From: Leifsonia sp040686855 | Lineage (GTDB): Bacteria; Actinomycetota; Actinomycetes; Actinomycetales; Microbacteriaceae | Length of the DNA stretch: 64,000 nucleotides | NCBI RefSeq assembly: GCF_040686855.1 | Contig: NZ_JBFBOG010000002.1 | Location: 186,001-250,000 of the forward strand | Direction: 5' to 3' | In this document: piece by piece, positions 41,458 to 50,370 of the stretch | How the letters are laid out: each line of letters begins with the position of its first letter | Numbering within the stretch: position 1 is the stretch's first letter | The notes under the pieces: generated by a model | Databases searched by the model: none | The model's input: only the letters and a program-made list of their open reading frames with translations | Told to the model about the DNA's origin: nothing | Translations under genes and position numbers: made by a program

Positions 41458-42504
41458 ATGCCCCGCGAACTCCTCATCGGCACGTACACCGAGACCCTTC
41501 CGCACGTCGACGGCCACGCGGAGGGGGTGCTGGCGGCGTCGTTCGACGGGACGGCGCTGACGGACGTCCACGTCGCGGCGCACCTGACGAATCCCTCCTG
41601 GGTGTCGGTCGCCCCGGGCGGCGCCGCGGTCTACGCGGTGAGCGAGAACGAGCCGGACGGCCGCGTCGTCGCCTTCGCGCGCGCGTCCGACGGTGTGCTG
41701 ACGGAGCTGGCCTCGGCCTCGAGCGTGGGAGCGTCGCCGGCGCACCTGGTCGTGCATCCCACCCTCCCGCTGCTCGTCACGGGCACGTACGGAAGCGCCA
41801 CCGTGTCCGTCTACGCGCTGAACGACGACGGCGGCCTCGGCGAGCGGACCGCGTTCGTGCAGCACGAGGGACGCGGCCCCGACCCGGAGCGGCAGGATGC
41901 GCCCCACGTGCACCAGCTGAGCATCGACCCGGTGACCGGGGATGTCGTGGTGGTCGACCTCGGCCTCGGCGAGGTGCGCTGGTACGCGTTGTCGGATGCG
42001 GGCGAGCTGCGCCTGCGTCCCGAGGCGACGGTGGTCGTGGGATCGGCGGGGCCGCGGCACCTGGCGTTCACCGCCGACGGGACGCACGCCCTCCTCGTCA
42101 ACGAGCTCGACTCCAGCATCGATGTGCTGCGGCGGGAGGGCGACCGTTTCGTCCGGGAGCAGAGCACGACGACGCGTGCGGACGACGCGACCGGGGATAA
42201 CGCTCCGGCGGCCGTGTGCGTCACCTCCTCCGGCACGACCGTGCTCGTCAGCAACCGCGGCGACGACACCATCGCCGTGTTCGCCTTCGATCCAGGGACG
42301 TCGCGGGTCTCGCTCGTCGACTCCGTGCCGGTCGGCGGCCGGACGCCGCGGGACCTCGCCATCACGCCCGAGGGGGACCGCGTGCTCGCCGCCTGTCAGG
42401 ACAGCGACGAGGTCACGGTCTTCGCCTTCGACGAGCCGAACCGCGCGCTCACCCTCCTCGGCGCCTCGCCCGTCCCCACCCCCGTCCGCATCGCCTTCCC
42501 CTGA
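41458..42504 (+). CDS. Lactonase family protein (6-phosphogluconolactonase-like beta-propeller)
   Basis: A 348-residue seven-bladed propeller of the YbhE type. Marks are LLIGTYTETLPH, VVHPTLPLLVTGTYGSATVSVY (read in parts), the metal-site-like DAPHVHQLSIDP and GPRHLAFTADG. It probably hydrolyses a sugar lactone in the cytoplasm. The first ATG is at 41458; an earlier in-frame ATG would overlap the start of nucS. Confidence 0.9.
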   Translation: MPRELLIGTYTETLPHVDGHAEGVLAASFDGTALTDVHVAAHLTNPSWVSVAPGGAAVYAVSENEPDGRVVAFARASDGVLTELASASSVGASPAHLVVHPTLPLLVTGTYGSATVSVYALNDDGGLGERTAFVQHEGRGPDPERQDAPHVHQLSIDPVTGDVVVVDLGLGEVRWYALSDAGELRLRPEATVVVGSAGPRHLAFTADGTHALLVNELDSSIDVLRREGDRFVREQSTTTRADDATGDNAPAAVCVTSSGTTVLVSNRGDDTIAVFAFDPGTSRVSLVDSVPVGGRTPRDLAITPEGDRVLAACQDSDEVTVFAFDEPNRALTLLGASPVPTPVRIAFP

Positions 42505-42510
42505 CTACGT

Positions 42511-42566
42511 GAAGTGCAGCTTCTTGCGCAGTGCGACGGCGTGTCCACCGCAGTTAGCTGCACTTC
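42511..42566. terminator. Inverted repeat at a convergent junction
   Basis: GAAGTGCAGCT (42511-42521) pairs perfectly with AGCTGCACTTC (42556-42566) across a 34-base loop, between the convergent lactonase and MFS genes. It has no T-run. Arm sequence (GTGCA core) and total length of 56 bases match the element at 38957-39012. Confidence 0.5.
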
Positions 42567-42575
42567 GGCGGGCCA

Positions 42576-43841
42576 CTAGGCGGGGTCGGAGGCGGGCTCG
42601 CGGGCCGGGGCGGGAGCGGCGACCGGGCGCACGGCGGGCGCCGCGAGGAACGCGGCAACCAGCAGCGCGAGGACGAGGAACAGCGCGTTCAGCAGGCCGA
42701 AGTGCTGGCCCAGGAAGCCGATCAGCGGAGGTCCGGCGAGGAACGCGCAGTACCCGATGATCGCCACCGCGGAAACGCGCGCAGCGGGGTTCGCCGCACC
42801 GTCGGCGGCGGCCGACATCCCGAGCGGGAAGCCCAGGGACACGCCGAAGCCCCACAGCACGGTGCCGATCACGACGACCCACATGGGTCCGCCGACGATG
42901 AACAGCACCAGCCCCACCGCGCCCATCCCGGCGGTGATCCGGATGGCGGCGACGCGCCCGATGCGGTCCACGATCGGTCCGCCGACCACACGTCCGACTG
43001 TCATCGCGGCGACGAAGAAGCCGAAGACCACCGCGCCGATCGAGTTCGACTGGCCGTGGCCGTCCACCACAGCGAGCGAGATCCAGTCGTTCGCCGAGCC
43101 CTCACCGAACGCCATCCCGAGCATGACCACGCCGATCAGGATGAGACGCCAATCCGCCCAGACCGCCAGCGACGTGCGCATGCGCTCGCCGAAGGGGATG
43201 CGCTCGGTCGGGGCCGCGACCTCGTCGCCGAGCTCCGCCTCCCGCGGGATGTAGCGGATGGCGACCAGGGCGACCACGACGATCGCCACCGCGATCCCCA
43301 GCAGGTGCCACGCGACCGGCACCGCCAGCCAGGCGGCGAGTGCGCCGATGCCCGCGCCGAGCACGGTCCCGAGGCTGAAGCACGCGTGCATCAGCGGCAG
43401 CAGCGTCTTGCCGATCTCGCGCTCGACCGCCGTCGCCTCGACGTTCATCATCACATCGACCATGCCGTTGCCGAAGCCGAGCAGCACGAGGCCGATCGCG
43501 ACCAGCGGGATGCTGTGGAAGGTCGTCGAGCCGAACCCGATGGCGAGCGTGCCGATCGCGACGATCACGAGTCCGCCGACCATCCCGCGGTGCGGTCCGA
43601 ACCGCACGAGCAGGGGCGACGAGACCGAGAGGCCCGCGATGGCACCGATCGACATGCCCAGGATGAGCAGACCGACCGCCGACGGGTCCTTGCCGAGGCC
43701 CAGGTCGTCGCGGACGCCGGGGATGCGCGCCACCCAGGAGGCCACCGCCAGGCCGCTCAGGATGAATATTACGAACACCGCGTTGCGCCAGGCTCGCAGC
43801 TCTCGGCGGGTGCGCGTCGGGGTGGAGGTCGGCTGTGACAT
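42576..43841 (-). CDS. MFS transporter (YbjJ-like), LacI-controlled
   Basis: A 421-residue 12-helix transporter. Motifs include WVARIPGVRDDLGLG at the first loop, GNGMVDVMMNVEATAVER and GPIVDRIGRVAAIR, which are typical of the YbjJ-like group. It is divergent from a LacI-type regulator with a perfect 28-base palindrome between them. The transported compound is probably a sugar or related metabolite, or an efflux substrate; family members are mostly uncharacterised. Confidence 0.88.
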   Translation of the reverse strand: MSQPTSTPTRTRRELRAWRNAVFVIFILSGLAVASWVARIPGVRDDLGLGKDPSAVGLLILGMSIGAIAGLSVSSPLLVRFGPHRGMVGGLVIVAIGTLAIGFGSTTFHSIPLVAIGLVLLGFGNGMVDVMMNVEATAVEREIGKTLLPLMHACFSLGTVLGAGIGALAAWLAVPVAWHLLGIAVAIVVVALVAIRYIPREAELGDEVAAPTERIPFGERMRTSLAVWADWRLILIGVVMLGMAFGEGSANDWISLAVVDGHGQSNSIGAVVFGFFVAAMTVGRVVGGPIVDRIGRVAAIRITAGMGAVGLVLFIVGGPMWVVVIGTVLWGFGVSLGFPLGMSAAADGAANPAARVSAVAIIGYCAFLAGPPLIGFLGQHFGLLNALFLVLALLVAAFLAAPAVRPVAAPAPAREPASDPA

Positions 43842-43868
43842 CGGTGCGATTCCTGTGTTTTCGGCGGC

Positions 43869-43896
43869 TCGAATCGTTTCGATCGAAACGATTCGA
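43869..43896. promoter_or_regulatory. LacI-family operator (28-base perfect palindrome)
   Basis: The half site is TCGAATCGTTTCGA, followed by its exact reverse complement. The centre CGATCG is the CG-centred form usual for LacI-type proteins. It lies 27 bases upstream of the MFS start and directly abuts the regulator's own -10 box, so it should repress both genes. Confidence 0.85.
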
Positions 43897-43897
43897 C

Positions 43898-43903
43898 TAA
43901 GCT
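43898..43903 (+). promoter_or_regulatory. -10 box of a leaderless promoter (LacI gene)
   Basis: TAAGCT, 7 bases before the GTG at 43911, one base after the end of the palindrome. Bound repressor would block it. Confidence 0.5.
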
Positions 43904-43910
43904 ACCACAC

Positions 43911-44981
43911 GTGAACGAACCCAGCACAGCCCCCACGGGCGTCCGGCCGACGCTGGCCGCGGTCGCCCGTCTGGCCGGCGTGTCCAACTCCACGGCGTCG
44001 CTCGCCTTCTCGGGCACCGGGCCGGTCTCCGACGCCACGCGCGAGCGCGTGCTCGACGCCGCGAAGCGCCTCAACTACGCCGGCCCCGATCCGCGGGCCC
44101 GCTCCCTCCGCCGCGGCCGCTCCGGCATCGTCGGCGTGGTCATGGAGGAGCGCGTCCGCGACGCGTTCCGCGACCCGATCAAGATCGCCCTCCTCGACGG
44201 CATCACCGAGGAGATCGGCGCGATCGACGCAGGCCTCCTCATCCTCACCGACGCGGGCGAGGCCGCCCAGCGCATCGAGGACGCGCCGATGGATGCCGTG
44301 GTGCTCGTCGGCTGCAGCCCCCGGCTGGACGAGTCGGTCGCCACGCTCCGCCAGCGCGGCATCCCGCTCGTCGCGATCGAGGGCGACCCGGCCGACGGCG
44401 TTCCCACCATCGGCCAGGACAACCGCGAGGCGACCCGCATCGCCGCGCAGCACCTGCACGACCTCGGTCACCGCGACGTCGCCGTGGTCACCCTCTCGCT
44501 CACCCGTGACCGGGCCCGCGGCGCGCTGACGCCCGACCGGATGGCGGCGGCCAGCTCCACCACCGCGATCGAACGCCTCGCCGGAGCGCGCGACGTCTTC
44601 CCGGACGCGGGCGGCTGGGTCACCCGCGGCTCCTTCGTCGAGGAGGGCCGTGCCGCCGGCCGCGCCCTGCTGGCCGACCCTGCCCGGCGTCCGACCGCGA
44701 TCATCGCCCAGAGCGACCTGCTGGCCGCGGGCGTCATCCGCGCCGCCGAAGAGCTCGGGCTGACGGTCCCGGGCGATGTCAGCGTCGTCGGCTTCGACGG
44801 CGTCCGCGTCGACGGACTCTGGCCGTACGACCTCACCACCCTCGTCCAGCCGGCCGTCGAGAAGGGCCGCGCCGCCGGGCGGGCCGTGGTCGACATGCTC
44901 GAGGGCGGCGAGCCGCATCCGTCCACCTTCACCAGCGTGTTCCATCAGGGCAACACCACGGCGGCTCCGCGGGAGGGCTAG
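43911..44981 (+). CDS. LacI family transcriptional regulator
   Basis: A 356-residue repressor. The HTH is TLAAVARLAGVSNSTASLAF with hinge helix RVLDAAKRLNYAG; the rest is a periplasmic-binding-protein-like effector domain ending in VSVVGFDGV. The GTG at 43911 is used (leaderless spacing, no Shine-Dalgarno). It controls the divergent MFS gene and probably itself. An M20 amidohydrolase gene follows 23 bases downstream but has its own promoter. Confidence 0.92.
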   Translation: MNEPSTAPTGVRPTLAAVARLAGVSNSTASLAFSGTGPVSDATRERVLDAAKRLNYAGPDPRARSLRRGRSGIVGVVMEERVRDAFRDPIKIALLDGITEEIGAIDAGLLILTDAGEAAQRIEDAPMDAVVLVGCSPRLDESVATLRQRGIPLVAIEGDPADGVPTIGQDNREATRIAAQHLHDLGHRDVAVVTLSLTRDRARGALTPDRMAAASSTTAIERLAGARDVFPDAGGWVTRGSFVEEGRAAGRALLADPARRPTAIIAQSDLLAAGVIRAAEELGLTVPGDVSVVGFDGVRVDGLWPYDLTTLVQPAVEKGRAAGRAVVDMLEGGEPHPSTFTSVFHQGNTTAAPREG

Positions 44982-44992
44982 CGGCCCGGTCG

Positions 44993-44998
44993 TAGGCT
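44993..44998 (+). promoter_or_regulatory. -10 box of a leaderless promoter (M20 gene)
   Basis: TAGGCT, 6 bases before the ATG at 45005. The same hexamer and spacing precede the M13 peptidase and PrsW genes. Confidence 0.5.
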
Positions 44999-45004
44999 GG
45001 CGGT

Positions 45005-46213
45005 ATGGATCTCGAAGCGCTGTACCGCGACCTGCACGCCCACCCCGAACTCGCCTTCACCGAGCACCGCACCGCCGGCATCGTCGCCGACCACCTGACG
45101 GAGCTCGGCCTCGAGGTCCACACGGGCATCGCCACGACCGGCGTCGTCGGCGTGCTGCGGAACGGCGAGGGCCCGACGGTGCTGCTGCGGGCCGACATGG
45201 ATGCGCTCCCGGTCCGCGAGCAGACCGGACTGCCGTGGGCCTCGACCGAGACCGTGACGGACGCGGCGGGCAACACGGTTCCGCTGATGCACGCGTGCGG
45301 CCACGACATCCACATCACCTGCCTGCTGGGGGCGGTCGAGTCGCTGAACGACGCGCGGTCGGAGTGGTCCGGGACGCTGATCGCCCTGTTCCAGCCCGCC
45401 GAGGAGCACGGCGGCGGCGCGCAGGTGATGGTCGAGGACGGCCTGTTCGAGAAGATCCCGGTGCCGGATGTGGTGCTCGGCCAGCACGTCCTGCCGGCCC
45501 CCGCGGGCATGGTCGGCGCTCACGCCGGCGCCGCGATGGCCGCGGTGGACACCATGGAGGTGACGCTGCACGGACGCGGCGGTCACGGCTCGCGCCCCGA
45601 GACCACCATCGACCCGGTCGTGATGGCGGCGGCGACGGTGATGCGGCTGCAGACCGTCGTCTCGCGCGAGATCGCGCCGCAGGACACCGCCGTGGTCACG
45701 GTCGGCAGCCTCCACGCGGGCACCAAGAACAACATCATCGCCGCCGAGGCCACCCTCGGGATCAGCGTCCGCAGCTTCAACGAGGAGGTGCGGCAGCGCG
45801 TGCTGGACGGCGTGCACCGCATCATCCGCGCGGAGTCGGAGGCGTCCGGAGCACCGAAGGCGCCCGACATGGAGTGGGGCGAGCGGTACCCGGTGACCGT
45901 CAACGAGCCGGACGCCACGGCCCGGGTCAACGCGGCGTTCGCGGCCGAGTTCGGCGAGGACAAGGTGCTAGCACCGGGCGCCCTCTCCGGCAGCGAGGAC
46001 GTCGGCAATCTGGCCACCGCCGCCGGCGCACCGCTGGTCTACTGGATGCTCGGCGGAGCCGACCCGGAGACGGTTCTCGCCGCGATGGCGGCCGGGACGG
46101 TGGACACGGACATCCCGACCAACCACTCGCCCTTCTTCGCGCCGCTGCCGCAGCCGACCATCGACACCGGTGTGCGGGCGCTGGTGGTGGCCGCGCGGGA
46201 GTGGCTGGCCTGA
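45005..46213 (+). CDS. M20 family amidohydrolase
   Basis: A 402-residue metal-dependent hydrolase of the IAA-amino acid/hippurate hydrolase branch. The N-terminal signature is DLHAHPELAFTEHRT, followed by LLRADMDALPVRE and the metal ligands MHACGHDIH (Cys-Gly-His-Asp). The lid domain has GRGGHGSRPE. It removes acyl groups from amino acids or similar amides in the cytoplasm. Confidence 0.92.
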   Translation: MDLEALYRDLHAHPELAFTEHRTAGIVADHLTELGLEVHTGIATTGVVGVLRNGEGPTVLLRADMDALPVREQTGLPWASTETVTDAAGNTVPLMHACGHDIHITCLLGAVESLNDARSEWSGTLIALFQPAEEHGGGAQVMVEDGLFEKIPVPDVVLGQHVLPAPAGMVGAHAGAAMAAVDTMEVTLHGRGGHGSRPETTIDPVVMAAATVMRLQTVVSREIAPQDTAVVTVGSLHAGTKNNIIAAEATLGISVRSFNEEVRQRVLDGVHRIIRAESEASGAPKAPDMEWGERYPVTVNEPDATARVNAAFAAEFGEDKVLAPGALSGSEDVGNLATAAGAPLVYWMLGGADPETVLAAMAAGTVDTDIPTNHSPFFAPLPQPTIDTGVRALVVAAREWLA

Positions 46214-46348
46214 CCCGCCGCCCGCGAGACGGAGGAGTCCGCGGCTCGTCGGACGTGTGGCTCCTCCGTTCGACCCCCACGACGGGCGTTTTCGCATCTG
46301 AATCCTCCGCTTCGCGCAGAGGGCTCGCCGGCAGCTCTGCCGCCCTCC

Positions 46349-46444
46349 GCGCGAAAGGGAGGAGCCTTGATCGGCCACCGGCGTGTCGCCGCCAACGGGA
46401 GGAGTTGCGGCCGCCGCTAGGCCGACCATCCCTCCCTTTCGCGC
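46349..46444. repeat. Intergenic inverted-repeat element, copy B
   Basis: This lies in the 253-base gap between the M20 and MATE genes. The arms GCGCGAAAGGGAGG (46349-46362) and CCTCCCTTTCGCGC (46431-46444) are perfect inverted repeats separated by 68 bases; a central AACGGGAGGAG box lies between. It shares the left arm and the exact spacing with copy A at 6160-6258. The 5' side of the gap holds another small inverted pair, ACGGAGGAG and CTCCTCCGT. No gene is seen here. Confidence 0.6.
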
Positions 46445-46466
46445 GCGAGTATCCCGCGCGCAGGCG

Positions 46467-47807
46467 TCAGATCGTGGCGCCCGCGCGCATCCACACCCGG
46501 CCCCGGGCGCGCAGGCCCAGCGTGACGGCCCGCGCACCGAGGTAACCCAGCGCGAACGCGGCGGTGAGAGCGGCGAGCCCGACCGCGTCATGCGGGCCCC
46601 AGGCCGTCGCCGCGAACGCGAGCGGGACGAAGACCGCGACGTTGACGAGCCCGGTCAACGCCAGGTACCGGGCGTCGCCCGCGCCGATCAGCACGCCGTC
46701 GAGCACGAACACGTACCCGCCGAGCGGCGCACCGAGTCCCACGATCGCCAGGGAGAGCGGCAGCAATGCGGCGACAGACGCGTCGCTCGTGAACAGCGCC
46801 GCGGCGAACGGGCTCAGCGCGATGGTCACCACCCCGAGCACGGCACCCGCGCCGATTCCCCACTGGATGCAGCGGCGCAGCACGGCGCGGACGCCCTCCA
46901 GGTCGCCCTCGCCCAGCCCCTTGCCGATCAGCGCCTGCGCGGCGATCGCCAGGGCGTCGAGGGCGAAGGCCAGCGTAGCGAAGACGGTCATGGTCACCTG
47001 GAAGGCGGCGAGCTCGTCCGGCCCGAGCTGCGTCGCCGCGAAGACCGCCAGCAGCATCGCGGCGCGCAGGCTCGCCGTGCGCAGGAGCAGCCAGCCGCCC
47101 GCGCGGGCCGTGCGTCCGATGCCCGCGTGATGAGGGAGGAGCGGTGCGCCCACCCGGCGTGCGTACCGGGCGACGATCACCGCGTAGACGACCACCATCG
47201 CCCACTGTGCAGCGACCGTCCCCAGTGCCGAGCCGGCGATGCCGAGGCCGGCGAGGTAGATGAACACGAAGTTGAGGACGATGTTCGCTGCGAAGCCGGC
47301 CACCGCGACCGCCAGGGGTGTGCGGGTGTCCTGCAGGCCGCGGAGCAGGCCGGTCGCCGCGTAGACGATCAGCATGGCCGGAAGCCCGAGCATCGAGATC
47401 GTCAGGTAGCGCTCGGCCTGATCCGTCACGCCGGCGGAGGCGCCGAACAGTCCGACGAGGAACGGCGAGGCCGCCCATCCCGCCGCCGCGAGGACGACGC
47501 CCAGGACCAGCGCGAGCCAGCAGCCGTCCACTCCGGCGGTGACCGCGCCGCGGAGGTCGCCCGCGCCGAGCCGCCGCGCGACCGCCGGCGTCGTGCTGTA
47601 CGCGAGGAACACCATCAGCCCGACGATCGTCTGGAGCACCGCGCTGGCGATGCCAAGACCCGCCAGCGGCTCCACTCCCAGGTGCCCGACCATGGCGGAG
47701 TCGGCCAGCAGGAACACCGGCTCGGCGACCAGGGCGCCGAGGGCCGGGACGGCGAGCCGCAGGATCTCGCGATCGACGGGACGGCGCAGGATGGTGCTCA
47801 CGACCAT
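46467..47807 (-). CDS. MATE family efflux transporter (DinF-like)
   Basis: A 446-residue, 12-helix multidrug and toxic compound exporter. Typical stretches are LAVPALGALVAEPVFLLADSAMVGHLG (read in parts) and the second-half counterpart around GLGAPLGGYVFVLDGVLIGAGD, which fits the DinF subgroup. The ATG at 47807 is used; the GTG two codons later is possible, since TAGCGT lies just upstream. Substrate unknown. Confidence 0.9.
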   Translation of the reverse strand: MVVSTILRRPVDREILRLAVPALGALVAEPVFLLADSAMVGHLGVEPLAGLGIASAVLQTIVGLMVFLAYSTTPAVARRLGAGDLRGAVTAGVDGCWLALVLGVVLAAAGWAASPFLVGLFGASAGVTDQAERYLTISMLGLPAMLIVYAATGLLRGLQDTRTPLAVAVAGFAANIVLNFVFIYLAGLGIAGSALGTVAAQWAMVVVYAVIVARYARRVGAPLLPHHAGIGRTARAGGWLLLRTASLRAAMLLAVFAATQLGPDELAAFQVTMTVFATLAFALDALAIAAQALIGKGLGEGDLEGVRAVLRRCIQWGIGAGAVLGVVTIALSPFAAALFTSDASVAALLPLSLAIVGLGAPLGGYVFVLDGVLIGAGDARYLALTGLVNVAVFVPLAFAATAWGPHDAVGLAALTAAFALGYLGARAVTLGLRARGRVWMRAGATI

Positions 47808-47867
47808 CCACGCTAGCCCCGCCCGCCGACGCGCGGTGCCGCTGCCGCCGATGTCGGTGGTCGCCCA

Positions 47868-47873
47868 TACGGT
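47868..47873 (+). promoter_or_regulatory. -10 box of a leaderless promoter
   Basis: TACGGT, 6 bases before the ATG at 47880. The divergent MATE gene starts 73 bases away. Confidence 0.45.
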
Positions 47874-47879
47874 GGATCC

Positions 47880-48497
47880 ATGAGCCAGCTGATGCCGGCA
47901 CCCCTCGCCACGTGGATGTGGCGGCTGGAACGGGTGCGCAACGGGCGGACGGTGCTCACGAAGTCGCAGGCGACCACCGCGCGCGCCGACCTGGCGGGTG
48001 ACCGTGCGGCGCATCCCGAGTCGTACGTCGGTTATGAGGAAGAGCTCGCGACGGCCCTGGACGAGCTCGACGTGCTGTCACGGCAGGCGAACCGCCACGA
48101 CGACCTGCTGTCGGTCATGGCGGCCGACCGACGCCGTGCCGAGCGCGAGGCGCGGGCCGCAGGGTCGGACGTGTCGGCGTCGGCGCGGGCGCGCAGCTCC
48201 CTCGCGGCCGAGCACGACCGGGTCCCCGCAGGCCTGCCCGACCTCCTCTACCAGTGGGTGCACCGGCTCATCCGGTACCGGGCTGGTGTGAAGATCATCT
48301 CCCCGATCGAGGCGGCGCAGGCCGAGATCCGCCTGCGCAACGAGGCCGACCTGCGCCCAGGGCTGTACCGTGCCGGGGTGGCGGCGGGCTACTACCATCG
48401 CGCGGTCCGCGAGCTCGGCGAGATCGCCACGGCCGAGCGGCGTGGCCGCCGCGATCGGGATGGATCGATGCGCGGGCTGAGCGGCATCCTCGTCTGA
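47880..48497 (+). CDS. Conserved hypothetical protein, 205 residues
   Basis: A helical, highly charged protein (many Arg, Glu and Ala) with a long central alpha-helical segment (about residues 45-115) and no signal or membrane segment. The C-terminal part (IISPIEAAQAEIRLRNEA, YYHRAVRELGEIATAERRG) looks like a helical bundle. I do not recognise the family. It stands alone, downstream of its own leaderless promoter. Confidence 0.7.
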   Translation: MSQLMPAPLATWMWRLERVRNGRTVLTKSQATTARADLAGDRAAHPESYVGYEEELATALDELDVLSRQANRHDDLLSVMAADRRRAEREARAAGSDVSASARARSSLAAEHDRVPAGLPDLLYQWVHRLIRYRAGVKIISPIEAAQAEIRLRNEADLRPGLYRAGVAAGYYHRAVRELGEIATAERRGRRDRDGSMRGLSGILV

Positions 48498-48582
48498 CGC
48501 ACTCCCCGTCGGGCCGCAGCTGACTACGATCGAGCCAGATGCGTCGAGGGCGAACAGACGCGTCGAGGGCGAAGGGGGAGCG

Positions 48583-49374
48583 GTGAGTCCGAACGAGGCG
48601 GCCGACCTGCTGGGGGTGGCGCCGACGGCGTCGGTGGAAGAGGTGCACCGAGCTTACGAAGCGAAGCTCGCTGAGGCGGGTGACGACGTCCAGCGCCGTG
48701 ACGCGGTGACGGCGGCGCGGGATGCGCTGCTCGCGGCGTCCGCGTGGCAGGCGCCGGCCGCGGCGCAGGCTCCGGCGTTCCCGGTCGCTGCGCCGCCACC
48801 GCACCCGGGATACGCGCCGCCACCCGCCGCGGCGGTTCCGCAGCCTCCGTACCCGGGAAGCGGCCCGACCGTCCCGCCGCAGCCGCCGTATCCCGCCGGC
48901 CCCTGGTACGCGGCGCCGCCGCCGCCGCGTCGCGGCCTGTCCACCGGAGCGATCGTCGGCATCACGCTGGGCAGCATCGCGGCGGCGCTGGTCATCCTGG
49001 TCGTGGTGTTCGTCGGCATCTTCGCGGTGGCCCACGAGTCGTCGCGGTTGGCCGGATCCGACGTCGGCTCGAGTGCCGTGCCATCGACCGCTCCGTCTGC
49101 GGGCGGTGACTCCGCTTCCACCGACGACTATGACGTCAACGGCGTGCACGTCCACAACGTCGATGGCTGGACCTTCGAGCTCACGGCCGATCGGATCTGC
49201 GCGGGGGCGCAGATCACCGCGGGCTTCTCCGACAGCGCGGATGGCGACGAACTCGATCGATGGAGCACCGTCGTCGACCTCCAGGCCGGCGTCCCGGTCA
49301 CCCTGACGATCCCTGACTCGGCGTCCACGTACGACTACGCCTGGATCGACACGGTCGACTGCACGCAGGCCTGA
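48583..49374 (+). CDS. Membrane protein with degenerate J-domain-like N-terminus
   Basis: A 263-residue protein. Residues 1-53 (EAADLLGVAPTASVEEVHRAYEAKL) resemble the start of a DnaJ domain but lack the HPD motif needed to stimulate DnaK. A Pro/Ala-rich linker, one membrane helix (IVGITLGSIAAALVILVVVF region) and an extracytoplasmic domain of about 100 residues with two cysteines follow. The GTG at 48583 has a GGGGGAG site. Function unknown. Confidence 0.72.
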   Translation: MSPNEAADLLGVAPTASVEEVHRAYEAKLAEAGDDVQRRDAVTAARDALLAASAWQAPAAAQAPAFPVAAPPPHPGYAPPPAAAVPQPPYPGSGPTVPPQPPYPAGPWYAAPPPPRRGLSTGAIVGITLGSIAAALVILVVVFVGIFAVAHESSRLAGSDVGSSAVPSTAPSAGGDSASTDDYDVNGVHVHNVDGWTFELTADRICAGAQITAGFSDSADGDELDRWSTVVDLQAGVPVTLTIPDSASTYDYAWIDTVDCTQA

Positions 49375-49416
49375 TTCGTAGAAATTACAACTTTCACGAA
49401 TTACTGAAAAGAGCGT

Positions 49417-50370
49417 ATGATCACGCTCATGAATGCGGTGATCGACGTCTCCGGACTCGAAAAGCGATTCGGGCGCGTGCGCGCCCTCGACGGTCTCGAC
49501 CTGAGCGTGACGCAGGGGACCGTGCACGGCTTCCTCGGCCCGAACGGCGCCGGGAAGTCCACGACCATCCGGGTGCTGTTCGGCCTGGCGCGACCGGACG
49601 GCGGTCGCGCCGAGCTGTTCGGCCGCGACCCGTGGAAGGATGCGGTCGACCTGCACCGACGCATCGCCTATGTGCCGGGCGATGTCAGCCTGTGGCCGAA
49701 CCTGTCCGGCGGGGAGGCGATCGACCTGCTTGCCCGCCTCCGCGGCGGTACCACGGACAAGACGGCGTACGCGTCACGGCGGCAGCGGCTTCTCGACGTG
49801 TTCCAGCTCGACCCGACCAAGAAGGGCCGCGCCTACTCCAAGGGCAACCGGCAGAAGGTCGCTCTCGTCGCCGCCTTCACCACCCCCGCCGATCTGTACA
49901 TCCTCGACGAGCCGACCAGCGGTCTCGATCCGCTGATGGAGGCGGTGTTCGGCGCCGAGATCCGGCGCGTAGCCGCCGAGGGAGCGACCGTCCTGTTGTC
50001 GAGCCACATCCTGTCGGAGGTCGAGGAGCTGTGCGAGCGGGTGACCATCATCCGCGCCGGCCGCACGGTCGAGACCGGGACGCTGGACGAGTTGCGGCAC
50101 CTCACCCGTACCGAGGTCTCCTTCCAGGCCGATGGGGTGTCTCAGGACGCGCTGGCGCAGCTCCCGAGCGCGCACGATGTCCTGATCCAGGACGGGCGCG
50201 TCCGCTTCACCGCCGACAGTGACGCGCTCGCACCGCTGCTGGCCGACCTGGCGCGGCTCGACGTCCGCGGGCTGACGGTCGCACCGCCCTCGCTCGAGGA
50301 GCTGTTCCTGCGGCACTACGGCGACGACCTCAGCCGGACGGCGCCCGAGTCGGTCGAGGCGCGGCGATGA
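49417..50370 (+). CDS. ABC exporter, ATP-binding protein
   Basis: A 317-residue ATPase of the drug/antibiotic export (DrrA/TnrB-like) type. It has Walker A GPNGAGKST, the signature YSKGNRQKVAL (an altered LSGGQ), Walker B LYILDEPTSGLDP and the switch His in LLSSHILSEVEEL. A C-terminal accessory domain follows. The permease gene overlaps by four bases. AAAGAG precedes the ATG at 49417; a second ATG four codons later is possible. Confidence 0.92.
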   Translation: MITLMNAVIDVSGLEKRFGRVRALDGLDLSVTQGTVHGFLGPNGAGKSTTIRVLFGLARPDGGRAELFGRDPWKDAVDLHRRIAYVPGDVSLWPNLSGGEAIDLLARLRGGTTDKTAYASRRQRLLDVFQLDPTKKGRAYSKGNRQKVALVAAFTTPADLYILDEPTSGLDPLMEAVFGAEIRRVAAEGATVLLSSHILSEVEELCERVTIIRAGRTVETGTLDELRHLTRTEVSFQADGVSQDALAQLPSAHDVLIQDGRVRFTADSDALAPLLADLARLDVRGLTVAPPSLEELFLRHYGDDLSRTAPESVEARR

